The notes: generated from the sequence alone by a model not told the origin. A DNA stretch of 26,199 nt from JBOGOC01 sp050747525 (GCA_050747525.1 JBOGOC010000013.1:1-26199); one strand, 5' to 3'. Positions 1 through 7,975 are shown, counted from the first letter of the stretch. Program-made: numbers and translations.

Positions 1-1600
1 TGTGCATCCAGGCTCGGAACCCGGTGACGTCGGTGGTTCCCATCCAGGCGTAGGTGAAGGCGAAGCTGAAGTGGTTCTCCCCGGTCTTGATGTAGCGGTA
101 CTTCTGGGCGCCGGTTTGCGGGTCCTCTTCGAGCTGCTTGGCGTCGCAGGACAGGTGCCGGGCGAACTCCTCCACGGCAGCATCGCGACGCGGGAGCCGG
201 ACCATCTTGTTGCGGATGGACGCTCGGGAGGCATCCAGGGCGTCGGTGCGGTTCAGAGTCACCTTGTTATTCTTGCTGTCCCAGTTCGGATCCCCGTGGT
301 GACCCTCGCTGAAGAAGCTGAGGAAGACCTTGTGGTGGTGGCGCTTGGCGAACTCCCCTGCCGCGTGGGATTCCGGCAGGCCGTCGATCACGCACCGGTC
401 GACGTTGTAGCGTTTCATCAGCTTGTCGAGATCCCCGAACTCGCGGTAGATGCCCAGGTGGACGAGGCGGTACCGGTCCTCCGCCGGGTCACCGCCTTCC
501 GGCTCGAGGATAACGGCGTGCAGGGCTTTGCCGGTGTCCACACCCATGACGCAGTACTCGTCAGACTTCTCCGGCATCACGTAGTCGCTGCACAACGACA
601 GGACGGTTGACGAGTCCACGCGTCGCTGCACATCGGCCCACGGGATGCCGATCTTGAGGTTGTAGAAGCTGTCCGGGTAGCGGGTGATCCTGTAGTCGCT
701 GAGGATCTGGCCGGCGTCCACAACCGGGGAGATGAGCTGGGAGATTCTGTAGCCGTGGATGGGCCGGCCCGGGAAGTCAGCGACCCACTCGCCGGCGCCC
801 AGATCCACTTCATGGCTGCAGTGAGGACACGCCCGGAAGAACGTGCCGTCAGGTCGTGGCAGGATGATCTTCACTTCCTTGCCGAGCTGGTCAGGGAATT
901 CCTTGTCGAGCGCCACCCACCGGCTACAGCCGGGGCACTTCAAGGTCCAGTGGCGCTGGTCGGACGCCTGGTACGCCTCGTCGATTCCGAAGCCGGGCAG
1001 GCTCGGGTTGCTCAGCTCGATGATGCGCCCGTAGGCGGAATGGGCCAATCGCTCGCGGGCCATGGCCTTGGCTTCGGGGGTTGCTTCGTCGAGTTCGTCG
1101 AAAACGACCATGTCGGCGGGCACACTCTTGAGCCCGACGGTGGACTGCATGCCGCGCAGGTACAGGAATCCCTCCCCCACCCGCTTGAGCCCCACAGCGT
1201 TGACGTCGGACATCTCCTTGGCCAGAAACGGGTTGTCGTCAACCAAAGGGGCGACTCGCGAACGGGAGAAGTCATGGACGTCGGTCTTGGTCGGAAAGTA
1301 GTACACGACATTGAGCCCGCACAGACACGCGTGCAGGCTACGAAGCACCGCCCAGGTCGTTCCTCCGATCTGGGCGGCCTTCATTAGCACGACGTGATGG
1401 CTGGTGTCGTCGTAGATGCCGCGCAGGAACTCGTGGCCGGCAAAGGAAAACGGCCGGCCTTCGAGTCGGATTCTGCTGCACGCCCACTCAGCCAGCGGAT
1501 CCGTCAGCGCCCGGCTGGTTCTCGTCCGCAGCTCCAAGGCTCTCTTGCCGAGGTACGGCTGCCATGAGCCGCTGGCCGATCCGCTCCCGCGTCTCCTCAT
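1..1600 (-). CDS. Phage terminase large subunit, GpA family (C-terminus cut by window edge)
   Basis: Packaging motor: the ATPase drives phage DNA into proheads and the nuclease cuts the concatemer. Read on the minus strand, the frame is open from about 1600 to the left edge (about 533 codons). The N-terminal ATPase has a Walker A-like MKAAQIGGTT (about residues 73-82) and a Walker B DMVVFDELDEA (about 163-173). A CxxC pair (CPGC, then CPHC) around residues 220-255 resembles the zinc-binding insert of this family. GVDTGK near 350 and VIDG near 400 fit the RNase H-like nuclease acidic residues. The start is uncertain. ATG at 1600 has AAGGAGA about 9 nt upstream but overlaps the small-subunit gene by 113 nt; TTG at 1537 is the alternative. 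Family membership is clear; the truncation is only the window edge. Confidence 0.9.
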   Translation of the reverse strand, partial: MRRRGSGSASGSWQPYLGKRALELRTRTSRALTDPLAEWACSRIRLEGRPFSFAGHEFLRGIYDDTSHHVVLMKAAQIGGTTWAVLRSLHACLCGLNVVYYFPTKTDVHDFSRSRVAPLVDDNPFLAKEMSDVNAVGLKRVGEGFLYLRGMQSTVGLKSVPADMVVFDELDEATPEAKAMARERLAHSAYGRIIELSNPSLPGFGIDEAYQASDQRHWTLKCPGCSRWVALDKEFPDQLGKEVKIILPRPDGTFFRACPHCSHEVDLGAGEWVADFPGRPIHGYRISQLISPVVDAGQILSDYRITRYPDSFYNLKIGIPWADVQRRVDSSTVLSLCSDYVMPEKSDEYCVMGVDTGKALHAVILEPEGGDPAEDRYRLVHLGIYREFGDLDKLMKRYNVDRCVIDGLPESHAAGEFAKRHHHKVFLSFFSEGHHGDPNWDSKNNKVTLNRTDALDASRASIRNKMVRLPRRDAAVEEFARHLSCDAKQLEEDPQTGAQKYRYIKTGENHFSFAFTYAWMGTTDVTGFRAWMH

Positions 1601-2072
1601 CCGGAACGGTCTCCTTCACGGTGTCGATGAACAAGTCGATCATCTTGCGGTGGGTGGCGTATGACTCGGCGCGGATCTTCTCTTCGGTTTCTCCTTCGAC
1701 GTTCAGCCCACGCCCGAGCCGCTGACCGCGCTGGGTGAGCTCGAGGATCTTGGCCTGGCGGTCGAGCATCTTCACCTTGGCGGGGTCGGGCTTGTAGAGG
1801 GTCTCCACCAGCTGGCCGAGGATAATGTCCCAGGCCTTGAGGTGGGTGTCGTTGGTGACGACCACCTTGGATCGGATGGACTTGGCCTGCTTCTCGGCGT
1901 GGTGGCGCTCGGCCTTGCGGCGCACGTCGTCCCAGCCCTCTTCCTTCCTCCAGCGCCCGACCGAGTGCGGCTTGACGTGCAGGTGCGCAGCGATGTCGGC
2001 GTTGGTGTCCATCTCGCCGGAGAGAAACAGCCGGCGGGCCTCCTTGCGGATTTCAGACGGTGCTCGACTCAT
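1488..2072 (-). CDS. Terminase small subunit-like HTH protein
   Basis: A 194-aa protein directly upstream of, and overlapping, the large terminase gene. The N-terminus (about residues 15-45, TNADIAAHLHVKPHSVGRWR) is a helix-turn-helix of the kind that recognises packaging sites in phage small terminases. A charged region rich in K, R and E follows, and then a helical segment that could mediate oligomerisation. I chose ATG at 2072 because GGAGGG lies 8 nt upstream and the HTH starts soon after. The frame continues upstream with no sensible protein. The start overlaps the end of the ParB-like gene by 20 nt, consistent with one transcript. The small-subunit role is inferred from HTH plus position. 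A generic phage DNA-binding regulator is the alternative. Confidence 0.75.
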   Translation of the reverse strand: MSRAPSEIRKEARRLFLSGEMDTNADIAAHLHVKPHSVGRWRKEEGWDDVRRKAERHHAEKQAKSIRSKVVVTNDTHLKAWDIILGQLVETLYKPDPAKVKMLDRQAKILELTQRGQRLGRGLNVEGETEEKIRAESYATHRKMIDLFIDTVKETVPDEETRERIGQRLMAAVPRQESLGAADENQPGADGSAG

Positions 2073-2733
2073 GGTTCTGTCCCTCCAGGAAATGCTTGGC
2101 GAGGTTGGCCAACCCGCGGGCCTTGCGGTCACGGCCGGCAGTGCCGTCTGAGGCCGCCTCGACAGCACGCTCGATGAGTGCCTGCTGCTCGGTGCTTACG
2201 ACGAACGTCAACACGTGGGGCAGGACCTTCTCAGCTTCCTCGGCCTGTTCAGCCAGCATCCGCTCGATTTCGCCGGCCGGGAACTGCAGGAGCGACAGCA
2301 ACTCCTCGATCTGCTTGTCGGATTCGGGCAGCAGCCCGGCCAGGTCCGGCACGGCGGTGTCGGCCAGCAGCTCGTGGATGAGCTCGGCGCGGCGGATGGG
2401 TTGATCCTGGCCCTCGAGCCGGTTGAGGGTGGCCAGCAGGATGCGCGCTTCGCGATCGTCGACGTCCCACACATCACAGCGGGCTTCACGGTGACCAAGT
2501 TCTCGAAGCACCGCCACGCGGTGATGGCCGTCGAGAACCTGGAAGCGGCCGTGGTCATCCGGGTGTGGGCGGACCACCAGGAACGGATACCGCCCCGTTC
2601 GCTTGATGTGAGTCTTGAGCTTCTCCTGGAACTCCGGCGGCATGATGTTGCTGTTGAGTGGATGGGCCACGAGATCGTCCAGCGGCACCATCCGCGGACC
2701 GACTCTGGCCTCCTTCAGGCTGCGCTCGTTCAC
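2053..2733 (-). CDS. ParB/Srx-type nuclease-domain protein
   Basis: A 226-aa protein whose first half reads as a ParB N-terminal-like domain. It has MVPLDDLVAHPLNSN near residue 15, then VLDGHHRVAVLRELGH near 70, the counterpart of the G-[EHN]-x-R-x-x-A motif that binds or hydrolyses nucleotide in this fold. The C-terminal half is helical, rich in E and L, with no recognised domain. GTG at 2733 is the likely start: AAAGGAG lies 6 nt upstream and the start overlaps the methylase stop in a 4-bp GTGA. Phages often place stand-alone ParB-like proteins next to DNA methylases and terminase genes, where they may act in DNA modification, regulation or packaging. True partition is less likely because no ParA is visible. 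Family fairly sure, role unknown. Confidence 0.8.
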   Translation of the reverse strand: MNERSLKEARVGPRMVPLDDLVAHPLNSNIMPPEFQEKLKTHIKRTGRYPFLVVRPHPDDHGRFQVLDGHHRVAVLRELGHREARCDVWDVDDREARILLATLNRLEGQDQPIRRAELIHELLADTAVPDLAGLLPESDKQIEELLSLLQFPAGEIERMLAEQAEEAEKVLPHVLTFVVSTEQQALIERAVEAASDGTAGRDRKARGLANLAKHFLEGQNHESSTV

Positions 2734-3800
2734 GCTGCTTCTCCTTTGATGAGAGCCGATTCGGGATCGACGCCTACGACCAGGAACTCCAGGTTCGTCG
2801 CCTTCTTTTCCTCGGTGGCCACGGCCGGCAGGTGCTGGTACTTGAGCTGGATGGACCTCACGCGCCGGCCGAAGCGCAGCATCTTGGCTTCCAGCTCCTC
2901 CACTCCCACGACGGCGTTGCCGAGGCTCAGCACCCATACCGGGATGTGCTGGGCGCGCTCGAAGAGGCCGTCGATCATGTTGGCGCCGTCCTTCGCGGTG
3001 AAGGGCGAAGTGGGCCGCGACGCGCCCTCGAAGATTTCGTCGATCACCTTGTATTCCTTCTCATAGCTCATGACGCCCGGATACGGCGGGTCGAAGTAGG
3101 CGACGTCGGCTTCGATCGTGGGGAGCGCGTCGAGCACCGATTGCTTCAGGATCGTCCCCCGCCCCTCGAAGACACCCACGTTGATCTGCTGGGCCAGGTC
3201 CCACAGCTTCGCCACGGTCGTCAGCCGCATCCCATCGACGTAGTGGTAGACCGCGCTTTCGGTGATCGACTCGAACTCGCCGGTGCTCACCCGGTGGATG
3301 GTCCCCTTCCGCACCTGGGCGTACGCGTGGCACAGCAGGGCCATCCTCATCGCCAGCAGCCGGATGAGCGCGGCCTTGAGCGGGTCCTGCGTCGCGGCGG
3401 CCACCCGCAGCGCCGAGTCGATGAAGCGGGCCTGGTCCCTGGTGAACACCGCCGGGGCCATCGTCGCCTCGACGCGACCCGGTGGGCCGTCATGGGGACG
3501 CAGCAGCCGCAGGACATCTTCCCGCGTGAGCTTCACCCGGCAGTTCTCGATGAGCGCCCGGCCGATGATGATCGCCCGCTCGGCGATGTCGCACGCGACG
3601 ACGCGGAAGCCCTGCGCCTTGGCGAACAACGAGACCGAGCCGCCGCCGTGGAACGCGTCGAGGAACGTCAGGTCGCGCCACAGGCGCCGCGGGACGATCC
3701 GGTCGATCTCGCGGAAGATGATCGGGCACAGGCGCCTCTTGCCGCCCAAGTAGGGCGGAAGCGACGACCACAAGGTGAGCTTCTTACGCGACCGCAGCAT
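2730..3800 (-). CDS. D12-class DNA adenine-N6 methyltransferase
   Basis: A 356-aa enzyme expected to transfer a methyl group from S-adenosylmethionine to adenine N6 in DNA. The motif order is that of the D12 (Dam-like, alpha) class. PPYLGGKRRL (15-24) is motif X, FLDAFHGGGSV (46-56) is the AdoMet-binding FxGxG motif, and FDPPYPG near 235 is the catalytic DPPY. The central target-recognition part is longer than in E. coli Dam (278 aa), so specificity cannot be guessed. ATG at 3800 has GGGAGGG about 5 nt upstream. It is the first gene of the leftward phage block, and no restriction enzyme lies beside it. It is therefore probably an orphan methylase that protects phage DNA or regulates it. Confidence 0.9.
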   Translation of the reverse strand: MLRSRKKLTLWSSLPPYLGGKRRLCPIIFREIDRIVPRRLWRDLTFLDAFHGGGSVSLFAKAQGFRVVACDIAERAIIIGRALIENCRVKLTREDVLRLLRPHDGPPGRVEATMAPAVFTRDQARFIDSALRVAAATQDPLKAALIRLLAMRMALLCHAYAQVRKGTIHRVSTGEFESITESAVYHYVDGMRLTTVAKLWDLAQQINVGVFEGRGTILKQSVLDALPTIEADVAYFDPPYPGVMSYEKEYKVIDEIFEGASRPTSPFTAKDGANMIDGLFERAQHIPVWVLSLGNAVVGVEELEAKMLRFGRRVRSIQLKYQHLPAVATEEKKATNLEFLVVGVDPESALIKGEAA

Positions 3801-3909
3801 GTAGCCCTCCCGTATCGCTATTCATTCGCCTCGTCACTTTTCCTGGAGATAGCGCTTGATATCGACCTCCAAGCAGCGCACTGATTGCCACGTCGAAAGG
3901 AGGATGACC

Positions 3910-4074
3910 ATGGACGTGAGCACGTTGACCGCCAACGAGTTGATGCGAGTCATGGATGACGCCATCCGCGAGGCACTCGCCGCTCGAGGGCTGGAGGCGT
4001 TCCGGTTCGACGCGGACGTCAACACCGAGCAGGGGTGGGTCAGAGTGAAGATCAAAATCCGCGAGAAGGCCTGA
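3910..4074 (+). CDS. Small unrecognised protein, 54 aa
   Basis: Not recognised. First gene of the rightward block, divergent from the methylase across about 110 bp that must hold both promoters. Two in-frame ATGs follow a strong AAAGGAGG. The first (3904) abuts it, so I chose the second (3910), which has 6 nt of spacing. The product has a helical N-terminal half (TANELMRVMDDAIREALAA) followed by a short strand-like segment ending in basic residues. Only 3 nt separate its stop from the next gene, so the two are probably co-translated. The excellent ribosome-binding site is the main reason to call it a gene. Confidence 0.6.
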   Translation: MDVSTLTANELMRVMDDAIREALAARGLEAFRFDADVNTEQGWVRVKIKIREKA

Positions 4075-4077
4075 ACG

Positions 4078-4569
4078 ATGGACCGCTGCGACATTCCGAG
4101 GTGCCGTGACGAGGCGAGCATCGTCTACCTCGGGCGCGGCGTGTGTGAAACGCACTGGAACAAAATCACGGCGGACGACGTGCCGGACGGCGCGCTCAGG
4201 ATGGTCCTGGGCCTGCCGACGGCTCAGGACGCCGCCGTCGATGGAGGAAGGGCAGCCATGGACGATGGACAGAAGACCAGCAAGGGCGAGCACGCCGAGG
4301 CGGCGCCAGCGAAGGTGAAGGCGCGGACCAAGAAGGCGGCTCCGGCGAAGGCGACCGCCAAGGCGCCGGCCGAGAAGAAGAGCGCGCGGGAGCCGATCGA
4401 GGACGCCTGCGTGTTCGCGTTCAGGCTCTCGGTGGCCGACCGCACCAGGATCCACGAGGCCGCCGGCCCCGCGAAGGCGACGCGCTTCGTTCGCGGCGCG
4501 GCACTGGCCGCCGCCACGGGCGACCTCGATGCGTTCAAGGCCCTCGTCGCCGGACGGGCCACGAAGTAA
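4078..4569 (+). CDS. Zinc-ribbon-like / lysine-alanine-rich protein with RHH-like C-terminus
   Basis: A 163-aa protein of three visible parts. Residues 1-30 hold CDIPRC followed by CETHW, a possible C2CH metal site. Residues about 65-105 are a K/A/P-rich, low-complexity stretch like histone H1 tails. Residues about 108-150 (VFAFRLSVADRTRIHEAA, then a second helix) resemble a ribbon-helix-helix DNA-binding module of the type common on plasmids and phages. Together they suggest a non-specific DNA-binding or regulatory protein. The gene follows the 54-aa protein by 3 nt and ends just before a good intrinsic terminator, so these two form a short operon. An internal ATG at 4258 could give a product that lacks the metal site. 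Function inferred only. Confidence 0.6.
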   Translation: MDRCDIPRCRDEASIVYLGRGVCETHWNKITADDVPDGALRMVLGLPTAQDAAVDGGRAAMDDGQKTSKGEHAEAAPAKVKARTKKAAPAKATAKAPAEKKSAREPIEDACVFAFRLSVADRTRIHEAAGPAKATRFVRGAALAAATGDLDAFKALVAGRATK

Positions 4570-4583
4570 TCTGCACCACCTTC

Positions 4584-4610
4584 CGCCCGGGTTCAGCGCC
4601 CGGGCGTTTC
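4584..4610 (+). terminator. Intrinsic terminator after the 163-aa gene
   Basis: A perfect 8-bp stem, CGCCCGGG (4584-4591) pairing with CCCGGGCG (4599-4606), has a 7-nt loop and is followed by TTTC. It begins 15 nt after the stop codon. The T tract is short, but the all-GC stem makes this a convincing Rho-independent terminator. Confidence 0.7.
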
Positions 4611-4757
4611 TGCGGTCGGATGACTCCTGCCACCCTACAGTTACCATCAATGTGCAGCGTACACGCATGTCACAAATAATCAAGAGGGAACGGTCATTGT
4701 AAATGTCTTTTACGGCGCCTCATTTACGCGGGTGGACGCCATCTACGCCGAAAGGTC

Positions 4758-4787
4758 TTGTATCAGGCAGTTTCGCGGCAGTAGACT
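4758..4787 (+). promoter_or_regulatory. Possible sigma70-type promoter for the 239-aa gene
   Basis: TTGTAT (4758-4763) is separated by 18 nt from TAGACT (4782-4787). Each box matches the consensus at four of six positions. It is the best candidate between the upstream terminator and the start codon at 4829. Transcription would begin near 4794, in or next to the hairpin at 4787-4805. Confidence 0.35.
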
Positions 4788-4805
4788 CTGCCCTGCACGG
4801 GCAGA
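4787..4805 (+). promoter_or_regulatory. Hairpin / operator-like dyad in the 5' leader
   Basis: A perfect inverted repeat, TCTGCCC (4787-4793) and GGGCAGA (4799-4805) with a 5-nt TGCAC loop, lies 24 nt before the start codon and overlaps the likely transcription start. It could be an operator or an RNA hairpin near the ribosome-binding site. A terminator is unlikely because no T run follows. Confidence 0.4.
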
Positions 4806-4828
4806 AGTAGCCCGATCGGAGGCGGGGT

Positions 4829-5548
4829 ATGAAGCACCTTGTTATTCATCAAGACCGATTCGAAGGGCACCTTGGATTCCATGAGTGCCACAGGGTGTGG
4901 ACGCTCAAGGGGAAACCTGCGGGCTTCGTTCTGAGCCGCATCATCACGGGATCGCATTCGGTCATTCACTACGGAACTGACGATCCAGAAATCGTGCGAC
5001 GGGTGGATAGGCTTAAGGCGAGGATCGATCGGGGACCGCACTTCGCCCGCGGCGACCTGTTCTCAGGAGCGCCCAGAATCGGAGAATCCGCGTCGAGGCT
5101 GAGGGGAGAAGATTTCCGAGTCGTCGGTGAGTTGTACTATGCGATCGCTGCGGAGCCCCGATATGTCGTCCTTCCTCGGACCGGAGATTCTCCAACCACG
5201 TTTCAGTCCGTGCCCGGCAGTTCATCGAGGTGGTCTGAATACCTCAGGGCACACAAGCTGAAGCGCCCAGGAGAACGGGGAATGCTGCTGCGGCAGCTGA
5301 CTGGCGAAATCGTGCCATTCTGTAAGCGCGTCGGGCCCAACGAGTTCACCACCACCGACTACACAGAACTGATGTATCCCCTCCTATCGCAGCGCCGTGC
5401 GACGAGGGGGGAAGCCGAGCGCGCCTACTATGCATCTGCCAAGAGCTTGGCCCAAGCGTTGGGGCAGGCGATCCTCGAAGTCAGCGTGAAGACGATTGAG
5501 CGCCGGCTCCACCTGCAGCTCGATGTGCCCGGAGAGTACGGGTATTAG
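4829..5548 (+). CDS. Unrecognised 239-aa protein
   Basis: Not recognised. ATG at 4829 is well supported by GGAGG 8 nt upstream. The product is soluble, with no signal peptide or membrane segment and only one or two Cys. The C-terminal third (about residues 185-232: AERAYYASAKSLAQALGQAI followed by VSVKTIERRLHLQL) looks like a helical DNA-binding region in which VKTIERRLHL would be a recognition helix. It lies alone between a terminator and the excisionase-like gene, behind its own promoter and hairpin. That layout is common for phage regulators, so a transcriptional regulator is a reasonable guess. Base composition is a little less GC-rich than the flanking genes. Confidence 0.6.
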   Translation: MKHLVIHQDRFEGHLGFHECHRVWTLKGKPAGFVLSRIITGSHSVIHYGTDDPEIVRRVDRLKARIDRGPHFARGDLFSGAPRIGESASRLRGEDFRVVGELYYAIAAEPRYVVLPRTGDSPTTFQSVPGSSSRWSEYLRAHKLKRPGERGMLLRQLTGEIVPFCKRVGPNEFTTTDYTELMYPLLSQRRATRGEAERAYYASAKSLAQALGQAILEVSVKTIERRLHLQLDVPGEYGY

Positions 5549-5647
5549 CTGATTCCACTTTCCTGTCCAGCGTAATCCCCACCCACCCACGTACCTTCGT
5601 CGGAGATACCGCCTCTCGGCGGATTTGGCTCTCCACGGAGGTGCTGG

Positions 5648-5851
5648 ATGCCCACAACGGAAACGGATCTCCTGAAAGCTGAGGAGGTTGCCGCCCTCCT
5701 CAGGGTTCGAGTCTCCACGGTCTACGACGCCGCCGCCCGCGGTGACCTGCCCGCCATCTGCCTTTGGCGTGGCAGCAGGCGTTCGTTGCTTCGGTTTCGA
5801 CGCCAGGACATCGAGCGGCTCCTTTCGGCTTCGAGCCAGTCGAGGGGCTGA
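5648..5851 (+). CDS. Excisionase / AlpA-like HTH protein
   Basis: A 67-aa protein of the MerR-like excisionase fold. LKAEEVAALLRVRVSTVYD (about residues 9-27) is the helix-turn-helix, and the following RGDLPAICLWRGSRRSLLRF is the wing with basic residues. In this family the protein bends DNA beside attachment sites to direct excision, or activates integrase or replication genes. ATG at 5648 has GGAGG 7 nt upstream. The stop overlaps the next start in TGATG. A small CCGCC/GGCGG hairpin (5609-5622) precedes it. Which role applies, excision or regulation, cannot be told here; the element's recombinase is a serine enzyme, which usually uses a different kind of directionality factor. Confidence 0.8.
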   Translation: MPTTETDLLKAEEVAALLRVRVSTVYDAAARGDLPAICLWRGSRRSLLRFRRQDIERLLSASSQSRG

Positions 5852-6057
5852 TGGAGCTGCCCTCGATACTGGACGTCGCCCACAGAGCCAGCCTTTCGCC
5901 TAAGTCCATCGGGAAGTGTGAGTACGTCGTTACCCGCCCCAAGGCATATCGCCGCTCCCGTCCAGCGGTGGTGCAGGCCATCGCCGCCGCCTTGGAAATG
6001 CCGGAAGCCTTGCTTGAGGAGGCGGATGCCACTAAGTCATTGGCGTCCCTGGACTAA
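5851..6057 (+). CDS. Small XRE-like HTH protein, 68 aa
   Basis: The start ATG shares one base with the stop of the excisionase-like gene (TGATG), which argues for translational coupling and against the longer upstream reading. Residues about 5-55 (ILDVAHRASLSPKSIGKCEY, then PAVVQAIAAALEM) follow the pattern of a lambda-repressor-type HTH, in which an N-terminal DNA-reading part is followed by the VxxIAxALxM helix. The normal loop between the two is extended by basic residues. It is probably a small transcriptional regulator of the replication module that starts 10 nt downstream. Family assignment is tentative. Confidence 0.65.
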   Translation: MELPSILDVAHRASLSPKSIGKCEYVVTRPKAYRRSRPAVVQAIAAALEMPEALLEEADATKSLASLD

Positions 6058-6067
6058 CGGTGCAGTC

Positions 6068-7975
6068 GTGAACGCTGCTGAGTTTCTGAAGACTGTCTTC
6101 GCGGCCGCTGAGGGAAAGATTGAGATTCGGGCCATCTTCCCCGGCGGTCGGATCCAGCAGAGGTACTTCAGCACCCCCGAGAGCGCCGCGGCGCACGCCA
6201 ACTCCTTCGGTGACCGCGCCAACGTGTATGTGGGCTGTGGGACTCGCATGCGGGACAGCGGGACCAAGAAGGATGTCCAGATGCTTCCCGCATTGTGGGC
6301 GGACTGCGATTCCGAGGAGTCGGTGGCACGGCTGAAAGAATTCTCGCTGCAGCCCACCATCGTCGTCGAGACCAGCCCCGGCAGGGTTCATGCGTGGTGG
6401 CTTCTCAACTCGCCGCTGCTGCTGGAGGGCGAGGGCACCATCGCGACCGTGGAGGGTGTGCTGCGCGGCATCGCGGAGTCACTGCACTCCGACAAGACGG
6501 TGGCGGAGGTGGCTCGGGTACTGCGCGTGCCGGAGACGCTCAACCTGAAGCGGAATGCCGCGTGCACGGTGCAGCAGGAGGGTGGTCCGCGATACGAACT
6601 GGCCGACTTCTTGAACGAGGGTCTCTTTCAGGAGCCCGCAAGTTCAAATGGTCACCACCCCGCTCGGCTCGATACAGCGGTGGTACTTGAAGGGGTGTCC
6701 GAAGGCAGCCGTGACCACGCTCTCTTCGGTCTCGCCTGCAAACTGCGCCGCGCTGATATTCCACGGGAAATGGCCCTTCGGCTGGTGACGGATGCCGCGG
6801 GGAAGTGCACCCCCCCCTTTGACGTGCAGATCGCGGCGCAGAAGGTGGCCCGCGCCTACGAGCGGCACCAGCCAAAAGGAAACGACAAGGTGGAGGTCAC
6901 ACCGCGGATCATCCCCACCGCCGTCGATCTGTACACGGTGCCCCCCAAGCTTCCCGAATTCACGGTATCCCGCTTTGTCAGACGAACAGGTCTGCACGTC
7001 ATCTGGGCCGCTCCAGGCGTTGGGAAGACGTACCTCCTGCTCCTCCTCATCCATACGCTGTTGTCGATCGGTCAGCGACGCCTGTTCGGACACCCGAAGC
7101 TCGAGATCGACCATGGGTACCGTCGCGTTCTGTGGCTCGGATGTGAAGAAGACGCCGGCACGTTGCGCGCGAAGGCAGACATGGTCTTGCGCGGCATGGA
7201 CCTGGACCATCTGACCGGTCAGATCATGTTCATGTGGGCTCCCGATCCTAAGCGACCAATCACGCTGATGGACCTTAACGACATCATCGAGCAGCAGGGG
7301 CCATTCGACGTCGTCGTGATCGACACGCTGACTGGACTTCTCCCGGATGAAATGGGTGGTGAGGCGATCCGCTGGGACGCTGACAACGCGGCTGTCACCA
7401 AGGTCTGTCTCATGCTTCGCGCCATCGCCGTACTGCACAACATGGACCTGTTTCTGAACCATCACACTGGTCGCGACACCTCGAAGGGATACCGCGGCCC
7501 CACGGCTTGGTGGGGAGCTGCCGACATGCTGATCGGTTTGACACCGAACGAGGGTGGCGGCATGACGGTGCTGGTCGAAAAGTGCCGGGACGACGGACGT
7601 GTGGCTCCTTTCATCCTGAAGCCGACATGGGGCCCCGACGGGTTCCGGATCACCTATGAGGGCGCGGCCCTCTCGATGAAATTGAAGCCAACACAGGCGG
7701 CGGTGGACGCCATCCTTCGCGAGCGTGGCACGGCCACTCAAGCAGAGCTGATCAAGGCCACGGGAGCGTCGCGCAGTTCGGTCCAAAACGCGTTGGGCTA
7801 CCTCACGCGGGTGAAATTGGCCCGATCAACCGGCCGACTTTCAGGGAAGTCGCCCGAGTACGAGTCCATCACTCCCCCGCAGAACACCGACCCCGGCGAA
7901 GCGGCTCCAGGTACCTACGACGCCCGCAACGCCATGACGGGAACAGGAGGCTCAAGTGCCCGAAGTGCCCAATAA
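6068..7975 (+). CDS. RepB-type primase / RepA-type helicase fusion with C-terminal HTH
   Basis: A 635-aa replication protein. The N-terminal part (about 1-210) resembles RepB/archaeo-eukaryotic primase domains: WADCDSEE near 77 holds the acidic motif, then HAWWLL near 108 and RVLRVPETLNLK near 150. The central part (about 300-530) is a RecA-fold hexameric helicase of the RepA/AAA_25 type, with Walker A APGVGKT (about 315-322) and Walker B VVVIDTLTG (about 414-422). The last about 90 residues include a winged-helix-like DNA-binding segment (ATQAELIKATGASRSSVQNA). Such fusions unwind and prime origins of phages, plasmids and integrative elements. GTG at 6068 is chosen because the conserved sequence begins there; its ribosome-binding site is weak. 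The upstream part of the frame overlaps the HTH gene and is nonsense. Confidence 0.88.
   Translation: MNAAEFLKTVFAAAEGKIEIRAIFPGGRIQQRYFSTPESAAAHANSFGDRANVYVGCGTRMRDSGTKKDVQMLPALWADCDSEESVARLKEFSLQPTIVVETSPGRVHAWWLLNSPLLLEGEGTIATVEGVLRGIAESLHSDKTVAEVARVLRVPETLNLKRNAACTVQQEGGPRYELADFLNEGLFQEPASSNGHHPARLDTAVVLEGVSEGSRDHALFGLACKLRRADIPREMALRLVTDAAGKCTPPFDVQIAAQKVARAYERHQPKGNDKVEVTPRIIPTAVDLYTVPPKLPEFTVSRFVRRTGLHVIWAAPGVGKTYLLLLLIHTLLSIGQRRLFGHPKLEIDHGYRRVLWLGCEEDAGTLRAKADMVLRGMDLDHLTGQIMFMWAPDPKRPITLMDLNDIIEQQGPFDVVVIDTLTGLLPDEMGGEAIRWDADNAAVTKVCLMLRAIAVLHNMDLFLNHHTGRDTSKGYRGPTAWWGAADMLIGLTPNEGGGMTVLVEKCRDDGRVAPFILKPTWGPDGFRITYEGAALSMKLKPTQAAVDAILRERGTATQAELIKATGASRSSVQNALGYLTRVKLARSTGRLSGKSPEYESITPPQNTDPGEAAPGTYDARNAMTGTGGSSARSAQ

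Noticed and set aside
2..1387. Plus-strand open frames over the left edge
   Set aside because: They are antisense to the terminase large subunit, whose Walker and nuclease motifs are clear on the minus strand.
2053..2937. Longer form of the ParB-like protein starting at 2937
   Set aside because: The extra N-terminal residues are Arg/Gly-rich shadow of the methylase; GTG at 2733 has a good ribosome-binding site and a GTGA overlap.
3910..4569. Toxin-antitoxin pair made of the 54-aa and 163-aa proteins
   Set aside because: No toxin-family motif is visible, the RHH-like protein is far longer than a typical antitoxin, and it also has a K/A-rich tail and a metal site.
5609..5622. Terminator after the 239-aa gene (CCGCC-TCTC-GGCGG)
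   Set aside because: The stem has only 5 bp and is followed by ATTTGG, too weak to call; it may instead be a leader hairpin of the excisionase-like gene.
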